Assembly (NCBI RefSeq): GCF_037176765.1
Contig: NC_090022.1
Span: 72,960,709-73,024,708 of the forward strand
Reading direction: 5' to 3'
DNA from: Anolis sagrei
Lineage: Eukaryota > Chordata > Lepidosauria > Squamata > Anolidae
Length of the DNA stretch: 64,000 nucleotides
This document shows, piece by piece, positions 45,301-57,439 of the stretch. The notes beneath the pieces are model-generated. The model worked only from the letters and a program-made list of their open reading frames with translations. It made no database searches and had not been told where the DNA came from. Numbering within the stretch: position 1 is the first letter of the stretch; every line of letters begins with the position of its first letter. Position numbers and translations under genes: made by a program.

Positions 45301-48300
45301 ATGCATTTTTAGTGATATATGGAGATGGGGGAGGGGGTCCCGTTCTAAGAATATGAAGGTGTCCCTGCATTTGAACCTACAATGCACTCGGGGGTGTATT
45401 TTAAAGGCCAGTGGAAGAGTAAATCCATACGGAAAATGTGACGGGGCCAGGTAATTCCCCTAGACATGCACAGATTGTGCACTCCTCAGGATTGACTGTC
45501 CCAGCCTCTGCTTCACAAGTCAGCAATAGAGGTGGCGGAAGCAGAAACTTGAGTCCCTGGGTCTCTTTTAATAAACTTCAGTGCTGAAGAGATGCTTGGG
45601 GAAAAGATCCACCCATTTCCACAACTGAACAGGGATAGCAAGAGCCAGGCAGGGCACCTCAATGAAATGTAGCACATCGCGAAAGATGGAACGTTGCTTG
45701 CGTCTGTCCGTCTTGGCTCGGTACTTGTTGCTGTCTGTGGCCAAGGCTTTCAATTTTGTGCACAGCAAGTCAGTGTCTTCATAAAAGAAATCCTCCTGTG
45801 GCAAAGGAAAGAAGATAAGATGTCACCCTACAGCTTCTACTTTCATGTCACATTCTTTTGAAAAGGCAAGTGAACGAGCCTCTAAGCTTTCCTGTTCACA
45901 TTTGCCTCCCACTCTCCTTTTAGCTAACCCAGCAGAACATATGCCGGACTCAGAGGTTCTCTAATGCAGTTTTTCCCCTGTGTCGGGAGCGACTTGAGAA
46001 ACTGCAAGTTGCTTCTGGTGTGAGAGAATTGGCCATCTGCAAGGACGTCGCCCAGGGAACGCCCGAATGTTTTACCATCCTGTGGGAGGTTTCTCTCATT
46101 TCCCTGAATGAGAAGCTGGATAGGAGCTCACCCCGCTCCCCGGATTCAATCCGCCGACCTTACAGTCAGCAGTCTTGCCAGCACAAGGGTTTAACCCATT
46201 GCACCACTTGGGGATCCCTCTAATGCAGTAAACTGATGAAATCCACACCAACTTGGTTACTGGGTTGCTGTGAGTTTTTTGGGCTGTATGGTCATGTTCC
46301 AGAAGCATTCTCTCCTGCGAGGAAAAAGGATATTTTGTATCCTTAATCTACTGACTGGCTATGGTAGAGTGATTTTTTGCAAAAAAACCCAACAAAATGT
46401 GAACAGTGCTGGCATTTAATAAGAAGTGGAAGTAATTTAAGAGCAGTCTTTGACTATTATCAAGCTAAAGGGGACCTCAATGATTACCATTATAATCTCT
46501 CAATTAATTAATAAAGGCAGAAGGGGGGGGGGGGGAACAGGAACAACTTGTTCCTGGATGACAATGATCCCAAAACAACCTTGACAACAACCTTGACAAC
46601 TCCACTCAGTATTCCAATTTATTGGAAAGGGATGTAAGAGCTTTCTTGCTAGTTCAAATCCAAATATTCATCCAGCCCAGCAACCCGTGTCCCACACAGG
46701 CTACTCAGATAAACTTCCTAAGGAATTTTCCTATTGTTGCATCCAAGCAGCATCTAAGTGTGGCATTCAATGACATACTTTCCCTGAACAATAATGGGGT
46801 GGGTAGGTGGTATGGGGTATGTTCCTGCAAAGCAATCAGAAATGGCCATTAATGGAAAGTGTGTATGCTTATACAAGAATCAGAAGGGTAGTGTTGTACC
46901 TCCATATCTCGGGCCAGTTCAAACAGAAGTGCAATTGTTTCCCCCGCAACAATCCGAAGGTTGACGTTATCACTGGACAGCATCAGAGGCAACTTAGGTA
47001 AGTGACTGCAGAAGGGGAGAAGAGAGAGGTAGAGGGAAGGTTGACAGTTTTAACAAAATAAACCTTCAAAGGTCCATGCTGTGAGGAATCTGCTTCCCTA
47101 CCTCAAGTGTCCTGGCTATTTATGTTCTCAAAGAGCCAGAGAGCCATGGCAATTGTGGGCTGCCTAGATTAAAGCACTAGATATATGGCTTGTATCACCT
47201 CTCACAGTGAGTAGAGGATGATCCAGAAACCCTGCTTGGCAAGACAGATCGCTTACTTGTCCAGGATCTTCTTGATCTGGGTACTTGGGCAGATGGTAAG
47301 GAGCAGGGACCAAGACTGGAGTGCACTACAATGCAGGTTCTGGAGCAGAGGGCTGTGGTGGGAGGGCACGAGGCTGGCATCTGTGCTGCAGGACGTACCA
47401 AATATACCCTCCAGGCAGGCAAGGCAGGAAACCAGATCCTGAAAAAAGAAACAAAAACAAAATGAACGATGAATAGTATGGATGAAATTAAGACAGAAGA
47501 GAGTCTCTAATTAATCTGTTATACAAATTGTGCCATGGTAAATATGATTTATTCTATTTTATTATAGGAGTTCGTGGTGGTTTATGTAGAATGGAACTTC
47601 CAAATATTTTGTGTTTGTGACACATCTTTTTAGATATGCATCATTTCATCTACTCAAGGCATGTCTAGACAGCAAAACCGAGCCTTTTACAGAAGCCATT
47701 AGGTATTTAGTTGTTTAAGAGAACTAGAAAATGCCTAAATTCAATTCCCTTAAAGAATAAAGAACACCCCAGCCCTGCTCACATGCTTAATTTTAGTACT
47801 AGAGAACAGTTATTTCTTTTAGGCTTAGTAGCTCACAAAATCTCTGCATTATTTACCTCCATGTCGGCAGCAGCGATATAGCAGCACATCCCCAGAGCCG
47901 TGGCACACTAAGAGAGAGAGAGAGAGAAAGGGCAAATAATTGGCGTGGTCATTCTGAGCAACTACTTTGAATATTTTATCCCATCCCACAAGTGCTCCCA
48001 CACATTGAGGTTCACTTCCAAGACAGAAGGAAAAGGCTGTACTCACACTTTGTCGTGCGATTGGGCTGGCCGAGGAGTCAGTCAGGATAGTGATGAGTAA
48101 AGGCTTGAGGCTGCGAAACACCTCCTCCCCTTCAGGTCCTGATCCCATTTGAAGGCACAGTAGTGTGAGAACAGTAGCAGCAAGGGACTGCTCCTCCCCT
48201 TTACCTGTGAGGAAAAAGAGACACAGTTGTGTCACAAAATGTACAAGTGACACTAGAAACATATATGACAATCCATCCTCTACATTTGTGTGTTTTGCTG

Positions 48301-51300
48301 ATTTGATTATTCATGGATTTGATTGCTATGTCTTCTCTTCTTGGAATCACTATGTCCTCCAACATGATTCTGTGGTCAGTTGACCACAGAGTTGCGCCAG
48401 AGGACCTAGAGACAACACTTCTCTAGACATCTGTAGGTCCTCCACTGCAACTGCATGGCCAACATCCAGCAGAAGTTCACCATAAAGTTGTACTGGAAGA
48501 CCTAGGGATTCTTAGAAAGGTGCTATCTTAAATAAAAATGGTGCTTTTTGATTTCCCACTTTTACAGAGGTTCTGTACTGAAGAGTTGGGTCTACTGCAG
48601 TACTGAGCATGGTGTCATAATGAGTTTATGGATTGTGCAGAGACCAGCAGCTCACTAAGTGTTTTGTGTTTATTATTATTTATATTGTCTTTCCTGTTGT
48701 AAGCCGTTTCGAGTCCCCTTGGGGAGAGGGGGCAGGATATAAATAAAGCATCATCACCATCATGTGGTATTCTTTAGACTCTGGCAGAGCAGAATCTTTC
48801 ACAGGACTCTAAGGTGATGTCAGATAAAAATGAGGCTACAGGATATAAAGGGCCGGCTTCAGCACAGCAGGTTAATCATCAGCTACAACTGCAGTAAACC
48901 TTGCCAATCAAAAGGTTGACAGTTCAAAGCTGGTTCAGGGTGAGCTCCTGACTTTCAGCCCAGCTCCCCTGCCAATCTAGCAGATTGAAAATAGCAATGT
49001 GAGTAGATGAATAGGAACTGCATTAAGTGGTGAGGTATTTTAGGCACAGAGTTTCAGAGCAAAGTTTATGAACAAAGAAAGCTTTTTGACAAGTAGATGG
49101 AGTGACAGCACCCCCCTGTGGCCGGAACTGAACACAGCCCCCCAAAAATGCCGAATGATGAGGAAGCGCCTAAAATATACCTCTATTTGTTGTCTGTCTT
49201 GTAATTGTATAATCAGCATTGAATGTTTGCCATATATGTGTTCTGTGATCTGCCCTAAGTCTCCTTTGGGGTGAGAAGGGCAAAATATAAGAACTGTAAG
49301 TAAATAAATAAATACACCAACAACACAGCTAAAAAGCTGGCTGTTTGGAGGATTTCTAAATGGCTGCCAGGCCAAACCCAAAGGGTTCTGAGCTAACCAA
49401 TGGCTCTTCCTCATCCTGGAGAGAAGTGACTAGTGGGGTGCTACAGGGGTGTCCTGGTCCCAATGCTATCCAACATCTTTATCCATGAACTGGACGATAG
49501 AATAGAAGGCATGCTTACTAATAATACCAAACTGGGAGGGATAGCTAACACCCCAGAGGACAGAATCAGAATCCAAAATGACCTTAAAAGATTGGAGAAT
49601 TGGGCCAAAGCTAACAACATGAGTTTTAAAAGGGATAAATGCAAGCTATAACATCTATGTAGGAAAGATGAAATGAACAAAAATAGGATAGGTGATTCTT
49701 GGCTTGAAATCCATATGTGTGAAAAGGACCTAGGGCTCTTAGTAGACCGAAAGCCAAACATATGTCAACAGTATGATGTAGCAACCCAAAAAGCCACCAC
49801 AAATCTGGGCTGCATTAACAACAATATAGTGTCCAGATTAAGGGAAACAATACAACACTTTGTTCTACTTTGGTCAGATCTCATCTGGAATCCTGTTGTA
49901 CAAGTCTGAGATTCAAGAAGGATATTGACAAGATGGAACATGTCCAGAGAAAAATGACCAAAATTAATACAGCTCTGGAAACCAAGCCTTATGGGGAATG
50001 ACTAAAGGAGTTGGGAATGTTTAACTTGGAAACCAAAAGACTGAGAGGCGATATGATAATAATCTTTAAATATCTGAAGGAGCGTCTTGTGGAAAATGAA
50101 GTGATTTTGTTTTCTGCTATTCCAGAGACTAGGACAAGAAACAAATTATAAGAAAAGAGAGTTCATCTACGCATTCGGAAGATCTTCTATACTTCAAGCA
50201 CTGTCCAACAATGGAATAGACTGCCTCAGAGTTTGGTGGAGAGGTTGAATGGAGTCTTTCAGGAGCTCTTTAGTTGTTTATTCATGCAAGGCAAGCGGTT
50301 GAACAAGATGGCTTTCCAAAACTATTATTCTATGTCTCAAATATCATAAAAACAGGACAATCTCAAAGGCTGGAAAGACCTTTGAGAAAAATGGAAGCTG
50401 ACCATGACATATCTGAATAGAGAATCAGTAATATAGAGGAGCTTCATTAGGAATGTAGGTTTACTATGAACAAGGATAGATAAATAGGCTTAAAGGCTTC
50501 AAAGTGTTTCACTGTTGGAAGTCATGGTGAAGGGTGCACGCATGTGGGGAAGATGTTTTATTTTGTGTGGGATAGGGGTTTTGGGATGAGTTATGGTCTG
50601 CTGTATGTAATATGTCGTGTGTTGGTTCTTTGAAAGTTATGGAAAAATTGAATAGAAAGCTTAGACTGAAAATAGTGGATAATATGTAGAAATAGCAAGT
50701 CTATATGTTTTAAGTAACTGATAATAATATGTACTCAATCTCAAAATTAACTGGTTGATTGACTATATCTGTTATGATTTGCTTTTCTGTTATGTACCAT
50801 AAATAAAATAAACAGTTTATTTAAAAAAAAAAGGCTGGAAAGACCTACCTTTCTTCAGGCACTTCTCTAAAGAATCAGTGAGGGTGAGCCTTCGTTCCAA
50901 CAGGAAGTCAAAGAGTGTCTTGGAGGAGAATGCTATCCGTAGGCTCTCAAGAGCAATTTGTCGGGTCTTGGCGCTAGAAAGGTGTTAAGAAGGAGAGATG
51001 AAAGGTCACAGTCTGGCAACATTACCCTGGCAGTCCCCTCACCTCAAGTATTATAACACCAAAAATAGCAGGTGCGTCTAACTATGCACATTTACATTGA
51101 GTTCCTCTTCTGAACTATTTTAGTATTGTGAATAGTTATATTATATCGTGAATAGCTGAATTATATTGCAACATTCACTTTTTGTTTTTAATTGTATTGT
51201 TTTTTAAAAAACATTTTAGCTGCTTTAAGATCTAATTTCGGGAGAAAAGAAAGATACAAACACAAATAATTCTGTTCCTGCTGATAATAATGATAATACT

Positions 51301-53870
51301 TAATAACAGGTAGTATGCTTCCCCCTGTCCCAAAATCCCAAAATCATCATCATCATCATAGATTGTAGAAGCCAAGAGAACATGAGATCTATTTATTTAT
51401 TTATTTACTCCATTTCTATCCCCATTCTATGTATGTATTATTTGGCAGAACAGCCAGAATTGTACAAAATACGATTTTTTTTTTGGTGTCACTGATGGGA
51501 GACCTTATGCATAAATCATCAGTTCTCATAGAACACAAAGCCCATAACTTTGTGGATTTGTATTGGATTGCAACACAACAATCAAGTTTTGTATTTGGTA
51601 TCAGATGCTAAACTCAGCACTGATCCAGTACACTGGTTAATATGCACGTCACTTTATAATTTTAGCTATTACAGGGATCCAGGTCCAATGCGGTTTTTAT
51701 TTGAACTTATACAAGGATGCAATTTTATATTTTATGTAATCCACCAGAGAATATATCAGGGTTTCATATCCTAATGCCACGATGAATCATATATCTAAAT
51801 ACATATCATGAAGCTGTACGGATTGGTACAGAGGCTTCAACTCTGACCCCTCCCTTCCAAATCCATTGATGTCCTTGATGCCCTCGTGGAACAAAGCAAG
51901 AACACTTGAAAGAACAAAAGGCAACACAGAATCATCCAGCTGACAAACCGCAGGGACTTGCATGCAAAGACAGGGAGCCCAACAGGGACTAAGATTTTCC
52001 CCAGGCATGAAGAACCTCAGGTTACACAAAGAATCGTGAGACAAGAAGAGACGAATAAATGAAGGAGACAGGCAGAGAATGAAACATGGTTTAAAAAATA
52101 CCCTAAAACGATGGTTCAAAAGTTCACTCTGAATGAGCAGGCTGCATGCCCAAAAGACCAACAGCAAATCACACTGTGCAATCAGGACCAACGCCAAGGC
52201 TTCTATGCACTTTTGCCGGGTTCTTCTCAATGGAACTGCAACCCACCTACCTCAGTCTGATGCTGCTGGTGAAGGCCAAAAAGAATTAAAGCAGTGTTTC
52301 TCAACCTGGTGATTGGGACCCTTGGGGGGTCGCGAGGGGGAGAGAAGAGTCGCCAAAGACCATAAAAAACATAGTATTTTCTGTTGGTCATGGGGGTTCG
52401 GTGTGGGAAGTTTGGCCCAATTCTATCATTGGTGAGGTTCTGAATGCTCTTTGATTGTAGGTGCACTATAAATCCCAGCAACTACAACTCCCAAATGTCA
52501 CAGTCTATTTTCCTCAAACTCCATTAGTGTTCACATTTGGACATATTGAGTATTTGTGCCAAGTTTGGTCCAGATCCATAATTGTTTGAGTCCACAGTGC
52601 TTTCTGGACATAGGTGAACTACAACTCCAAAACTCAAGGTCAATGTCCACCAAACCATTCTAGTATTTTTTGTTGGTCATGGGGGTTGGTCATGCCAAGT
52701 TTGGTTCAGTTCAAAATACTCTTTGATTCTAGGTGAACTATAAATCCCAGCAACTACAACTCCCAAATGACAAAATCAATCACCCTCCCCCCAAACCCCC
52801 CCATCAGTATTCAGATTTGGGCGTATTGGGTATTTGTGCCAAATTTGGTCCAGTGAATGAACCTACATCCTGCATATCTGATATTTACATTATGATTCAT
52901 AACAGTAGCAAAGTTACAGTAGTAATGACAATAATTTTATGGTTGGGGGTCACCACAACATGAGAAACGGTATTAAGAGGTCGCGGCAGGTTGGGTTGAG
53001 AATCACTGGACTAAAGTGTGTGTCTGCAGCTTTATGTTGCCTGTTGACTTATGGCAGCTCCATGAGTCTGATAATGTTTTTTTTAGGAAAGGAATATAGT
53101 GGGCCTTCTTTATCTACTCCATGGATAACAAAATTGGTGGATGTTCAAATCCTATTATATACAAAGCTGTAGTAAAATGACATTTCTAATATAAAATAGC
53201 AAAAGCAAGGTTTGCTTTACGGAATTTCATGTTTAATATTTTCAAGCTGTGTGCAAGGGAATCTGTGGATACAGAAGCAATGGATACTTAGGGCTAACTG
53301 TACTAAAAGCAAGGAACTATATTCTCCAAATGAGGATCTTTATCCAGCCTATTAATATGGAACAGTCATGGAGGAGCAGGGATACCAGAACCCAATCTGA
53401 GAAGAGTAGATGGGCCTCACCTTTTATCCATCACATTGTCGATACATTCCTTCAGTTTATCTTCCACCTCCTCTTGCTGTGCCTGCTCATCCACCACCTC
53501 TCCCCCTGTAACAAGCAGAAGAGGAGGGAAAGTGTTAAAGCCATATCTGAGAGACCCACCCTGTGGCCAGCTGATCCTCCACTCCTACAACAATCAGAAC
53601 AAGGGCAGCAAGCAAGTGCCTGATGGCAAGGCTGCAAAAGGATCCTTTATACTCGTGTCTCAACAGAGTTTTTGTTCAGTGCACTTTTGGCAATTCTGGA
53701 GATAGGAATTGTTCTGGCAGCTGTTGTTAGCTCAACAGCGCTAGTCCAGATGAAGTTATATTGTAATGAATGAAGTTTTAATAAAAGCACAGAACCCTTT
53801 TATATTTTGAATCCTTTGGCTAAAAGCCACTTCTGATGACCGCTTTGGTGGAAGGGCGTGAGGTAAAACA

Positions 53871-53907
<37 letters not shown>

Positions 53908-54722
53908 TATTTATACCCCGCCACCATCTCCCCAAGGGGATTCGGGGTGGCTTACATGAGGCTAAGCCCAACAACATACCAGTAAAACAAAACAGCAAGC
54001 AAATAAAACAGCACAATTAATATAGCTTACATATAAACAATACCACACAGAGTTGAAAACCTTATGGCCGGGCCAGATGTAATAAATTAAATTTTTTAAA
54101 ATAAGCACAAAGTCTCAGAGGTGTGTTTTGTCTATGGTCATATGGTAGAGCGGCATCTATAACACACTAAAACACTTAATTTCAATTCAAATATAGCCAA
54201 TCATTATCCGGTGCCAGGTTGTTATGTTTTGTGAGATTGGTGAATTATGACACTATTGGCCAATGCAAACCTATGAGTCATTCGCAACCCCAAAAAACTA
54301 ACTCTGGTAAATATTCCCTTGTTTGGTTGCCTGAAGTCAGAAATTCTAATGAGCCTAAACACACAGTGGAATTTTCTTCTTGAAATCTTTATAAAAGTGC
54401 CTCCCACTCCTCCTTCTTTTTGATGACTACCAGGCCTTCCTTCTCAGTTCCCTCCATGCATTCACACTCCTACATACTATTTTTTTAAAAATGGTTGCTT
54501 TTCTGAATTGCTTAATGTGGATCATCCAAACATACATACATAGTGCAACTGAAATACTGTTGACATCAACATCTATTTCTGGTGCTATGGCTGACTCGCA
54601 CCTACCTGGTACCTCCTCAGCCACGCTGGTGCCCTCACTGGCACTGCTGTAGTGACTCAGGACTTCGCTGGCTGCCTCGTCGTCACTGGCTGCGGACTCC
54701 ATCTTGGCATTGCTGCGAGCTC
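42400..54722 (-). CDS. IFRD2: Interferon-related developmental regulator 2 (5' end outside window)
   Basis: Eleven coding exons on the minus strand: 54722-54606, 53505-53421, 50973-50849, 48204-48047, 47907-47857, 47438-47257, 47005-46900, 45795-45658, 44961-44833, 43697-43602 and 42480-42400 (stop TGA 42402-42400). All borders are AG/GT and phases agree, giving 415 residues from the first in-frame ATG at 54702. Sequence upstream of that ATG stays open (ARSNAK) and matches the family, so a first exon with the usual basic start is missing. Signatures include SDDEAASE, AKTRQIALESLR, DFLLERRLTLTDSLEKCLKK, NLRIVAGETIALLFELARD, DSNKYRAKTDRRKQRS, DSWARRRMYNAFKEALGSG and the basic end RSRVRDKRADVL. 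The family is made of ARM/HEAT-like helices. IFRD2 has been reported to bind ribosomes and repress translation. It converges on LSMEM2. Confidence 0.95.
43060..43392. mobile_element. hAT-like MITE (IFRD2 intron)
   Basis: The ends 'cagagctttccaaacattt' and 'accttttgaaaagctctg' are inverted. The interior is AT-rich, with 'ggtgacactcaatttttaat' and 'atgacacacctacgaactg'. It lies between the last two IFRD2 exons. Confidence 0.68.
45971..46217 (-). mobile_element. tRNA-derived SINE (GGAGCCCC family), full length
   Basis: A perfect 12-bp duplication, CTCTAATGCAGT, lies at 45959-45970 and 46218-46229. The box B complement is 'ggattcaatccgccgacc'. The copy lies in an IFRD2 intron in the same sense as the gene. 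Confidence 0.9.
46255..46318. mobile_element. Penelope-like arm fragment
   Basis: The segment 'actgggttgctgtgagttt' to 'ccagaagcattctctcctg' matches the left arm of the palindromic family. Confidence 0.6.
48270..48600. mobile_element. MITE, relative of 38235-38475
   Basis: The left end 'catcctctacatttgtgtg' and the internal pairs around 'ctgtggtcagttgaccacag' and 'aggacctagagac' match the family. The right end is 'cttttacagaggttctgta'. Confidence 0.6.
48660..48770 (+). mobile_element. L2 LINE 3' tail
   Basis: Contains 'gtaagccgtttcgagtccc' and 'aggatataaataaagc', the usual L2 3' end. A second tail of slightly different type lies at 49180-49312, ending in TAAATAAA repeats. Confidence 0.7.
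49410..50345 (+). mobile_element. CR1 LINE, decayed 3' half
   Basis: The translation has the CR1 reverse-transcriptase stretch (MLSNIFIHELDDRIEG, then DRIRIQNDLKRLENWAKANN) followed by the 3' part and a tail 'ttattctatgtc'. Stops and frame changes show age. It lies in an IFRD2 intron, opposite to the gene. Confidence 0.88.
50382..50830 (+). mobile_element. 5'-truncated L1 LINE with poly(A) and target duplication
   Basis: AAGGCTGGAAAGACCT flanks the insert at 50366-50381 and 50831-50846. The insert ends 'ataaataaaataaacag' and then a short A-run, as L1 insertions do. No L1 protein region is left, so the family call rests on the poly(A) and the duplication and could also be another poly(A) retrosequence. 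The insertion point is 18 bases inside the IFRD2 intron from its donor at 50848. Confidence 0.72.
52292..53008. mobile_element. hAT MITE, about 717 bp
   Basis: The ends CAGTGTTTCTCAACCTGG and GGTTGGGTTGAGAATCACTG are inverted. The flanks AATTAAAG and GACTAAAG agree at six of eight bases. Inside is a tandemly repeated motif ('ttgttggtcatgggggtt', 'aactacaactcccaaatg'). No transposase frame remains. Confidence 0.8.
53097..53302. mobile_element. Tigger-type MITE (IFRD2 intron)
   Basis: The left end 'tatagtgggccttctttatc' and the right end 'tggatacttagggctaact' plus GTA are inverted and TA-flanked. It is a sister of 32651-32838. Confidence 0.72.
53872..54065 (-). mobile_element. L2 LINE 3' end with (AAT)n
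   Basis: An AAT microsatellite (53872-53904) leads into 'taccccgccaccatctcccc' and 'ggattcggggtggcttacat', the complement of the L2 3' end. Confidence 0.7.
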
Positions 54723-54867
54723 CTTACAAAAAAAAAAATGGCCAAAGAGGTCAGAAGTGGCTGCATGATCAACTATATAAGGCACCTACTGGGTTGAATA
54801 TTTCCGCCATGCAAACACTACGTGAATAAAGAAAAGCTTCCTTTTCCTCTTACCGGTGATTAAGGAC

Positions 54868-55095
54868 AAGCTGTTGTTGCTGTTGTGTGCCTTGAAGTGG
54901 TTTCTGATGTATGGCAACCGTAAGGTGACCCTATCACAGGGTTCATAGGGGGTTGCCTTTGCCTTCCTCTGAGGCTGAGAGAATATGACTTGCTCAAGGT
55001 CACCTTGTAGGCTTCCATGGCCAAATGGGAATTTGAATCCTTGTCTTCAGCTCTAGTCCAACTCTGAAACCATGACACCATGCTGGTTTTTATAA
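54868..55095 (-). mobile_element. Sauria-type SINE
   Basis: Begins with the complement of the ACAACAAC tail ('gttgttgctgttgtgtgcc') and ends with the complement of the tRNA head ('ccatgacaccatgctgg'). Confidence 0.85.
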
Positions 55096-55149
55096 TGACA
55101 ATTACACGCAACTATGTGCCGAGCTGTAACTTATAATGCACAAAAGACA

Positions 55150-55360
55150 TTGTAATGTAGTACTTTGAGCACTGGAGTATGACTCTGGAGATCATGGTTT
55201 GACTCCTTGCTCAGCTATGGATAATGTTGGGCAAGTCACTTTCTCTCAGGCCCAGAGGAAAGCAAAGGCAAATTCCCTCTGAACAAATAAAGCCAAGAAA
55301 TACCTGTGACAGGTTAGTTTTAGGGTTGCTATAAGTTAAAATGGCTTGAAGGCACAAAAA
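55150..55360 (+). mobile_element. Sauria-type SINE
   Basis: The head 'gagcactggagtatgactc', the box-B-like 'catggtttgactccttgc' and the body to 'atggcttgaaggcac' are in order. The copy is diverged and lies tail-out beside the preceding minus copy. Confidence 0.78.
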
Positions 55361-55807
55361 GGGACTTATCACAGTATATAATCTTTTGTGAATTTTAATT
55401 ATTATTTATGGATGTGTTACCACTTGACAAATTGGCTGGCCAAGTCAAGCCAAAGAATGAAAAGAATTTTACCATACTTGATAAGAAACCCAAGGAAAAC
55501 AGAAAATTATGAATTTTCCTAAATTTAATGAAAAAGCCAGGAAGAAACAGGAATATTATCCTCCACATCATTTCATAGGATGCTCTGAACCCATCCAAGG
55601 TCCACTTTCAAATGCACATGGCAACTAATGTGCCCTTAAAAACCCTTCTTACTACTTATTGCATGTACATCTTTGGGTGAGCTGTGGATAGAGCTCATCC
55701 TTCTTGTCTCACAATAACCCTGTGAAGCAGATCAGGGCAGGAAAGTGAGTTTCATAAGTGAACTTGAATCTGGATTTCCCAAATTCCAGTCTGGCACTCT
55801 AATAACT

Positions 55808-55835
55808 GGAGCCCCTAGTGGCGCAATGAGTTATT

Positions 55836-55866
<31 letters not shown>

Positions 55867-56132
55867 TTATTTGAACTTATATGCCGCCACTCCCCTGGGG
55901 CTCGGAGCGGCTTACAAGAACAGGCTAAAATCTAACACAATTTAAACCCGTATCAGTCAGCGGTTCAAATCTGAGGAGAGCGGGGACATGAGAGAAGCCT
56001 CCCATAGGATGGTAAAACACCAAACACTCGGCCGTCCCTCTGGGCAACGTGCTTGCAGATGACCAATTCTCTCACACCAGAAGCAACTTGCAGTTTCTCA
56101 AGTCGCTTCTGACACGAAAAAACAAAACCCAA
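55808..56132 (+). mobile_element. tRNA-derived SINE (GGAGCCCC family) split by an L2 tail
   Basis: A perfect 12-bp duplication, ACTCTAATAACT, lies at 55796-55807 and 56133-56144. The head GGAGCCCCTAGTGGCGCAAT is cut at about 55832 and resumes near 55947 ('aacccgtatcagtcagc'). Between them lies a (TTTA)n plus L2 3' end in minus orientation ('gccgccactcccctgggg'). Confidence 0.88.
55833..55946 (-). mobile_element. L2 3' end nested in SINE
   Basis: TTTA repeats followed by 'atatgccgccactcccctgg' and 'gctcggagcggcttacaaga' form the complement of an L2-type 3' end. Removing it restores a continuous SINE. Confidence 0.75.
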
Positions 56133-56834
56133 ACTCTAATAACTACATCACACTAGTAGAAAAATACAAAGAACAAAGCAAATCCTGCACTGAGATAGAA
56201 TGGTTTATTGGAGGGTCGATACACTACCTAACAGTTAAACATTTCCCTTACTTCGTTTGAGTGTAGAATTCATCCCAAAGAGGAAAGCTGGCTTCTTCAC
56301 TAGCATCTGCCATGCTTCTCTTCTGGTTTTTGGAAACCAAGCCAAGATATTTACCTCACTTCCTAAGATCCACCAAGCAGTGACCTTGCCTAACAGCTGG
56401 ATGCCATATAAAGCATGAATGATCGAGACAGCCAGGGCAGCTCTGTGCAAAGAAGACTCTTGCAAAAAGCAAGGGTAGTGGGAGAAACACAGCCAGCTGG
56501 CAGGGAGTGTGGTGGGGAATGCCAGCTTCTACTCACCTAAAACAAGAAGAGTTATTCAGCCTTTTCATATCCTAAAATACTTTTTAGAAGCACAGGACAG
56601 CAATCAGCTTGCTACTGCCTTGGTTGAAATGAGGAGTGTCAGTTCAGACTTACCCTTCTGATAAATATTCAAGGTCTGGCCCAGCAGATAAGAGCACTAT
56701 ATGGAAAAGGGAGGGTAACTCTTGAATCTTTTCCTACTTTCAGTCCTAGCATATTTACCTGGCATTGTCTGGGTCAGGCATTTGTAATGGTATTTATTAG
56801 AAAATATTCATTGTGTGTGTGTGTGTGTGTGTGT

Positions 56835-56965
56835 CAGGAGCATCTTGAGAAACTGCAAGTCGCTTCTGGTGTGAGAGAATTGGCTGTCTACAAGGACATT
56901 GCCCAGTGGACACCTGGATATTTTACTATCCTGTGGGAGACTTATCTCATGAATAATCACATTCA
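56835..56965 (-). mobile_element. tRNA-derived SINE fragment beside (TG)n
   Basis: After a TG microsatellite (56811-56834), the 3' half of the GGAGCCCC SINE appears ('caggagcatcttgagaaac', 'ggtgtgagagaattggctg'), without the tRNA head. Confidence 0.8.
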
Positions 56966-57439
56966 TAAAATGTGCTAACTCCCATCATCCCCATCCTTCC
57001 TAGCAAAGTGGTAAAGATATTGGGAGATTTATCCTGGCCAGGTAGTCTGAGCTGCCTGATCAGTTAGGAGAGCCACACCTTCAGTTGTAGGTGGAAATCA
57101 CATGGCTGTTTGAATGTGGCTTGACTAGAGCTCCCATCATCCCTTATTAGCACCCCCCCCCCCCCCAAGCTCTGCTGGTATTATAAGTTGGATTATGATG
57201 GGTATCAAGTTTGGTCTGACCCATCAAGCTATGTAGGAGCCTCTGCAGATCAAACCAACTAACCAACAAACATACATTCTTTGACTTTTATCAAATATTC
57301 CACCCCTCCCAAAGTACAGTTATTTTAGGGGATCTCTAGGTCCTCCAATGCTATGGTCCTATCACAAGTATACTTGAAATATAGAGCTCGCTATTATCCA
57401 GGGTTTTAGGTATCCCCCAGAAAGTCATAGTAGGGACAT

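Noticed and set aside
56235-56465. Possible IFRD2 first exon on the minus strand
   Set aside because: The translation is hydrophobic and lacks the basic lysine/arginine-rich start of the family, and no donor in the right phase was found.
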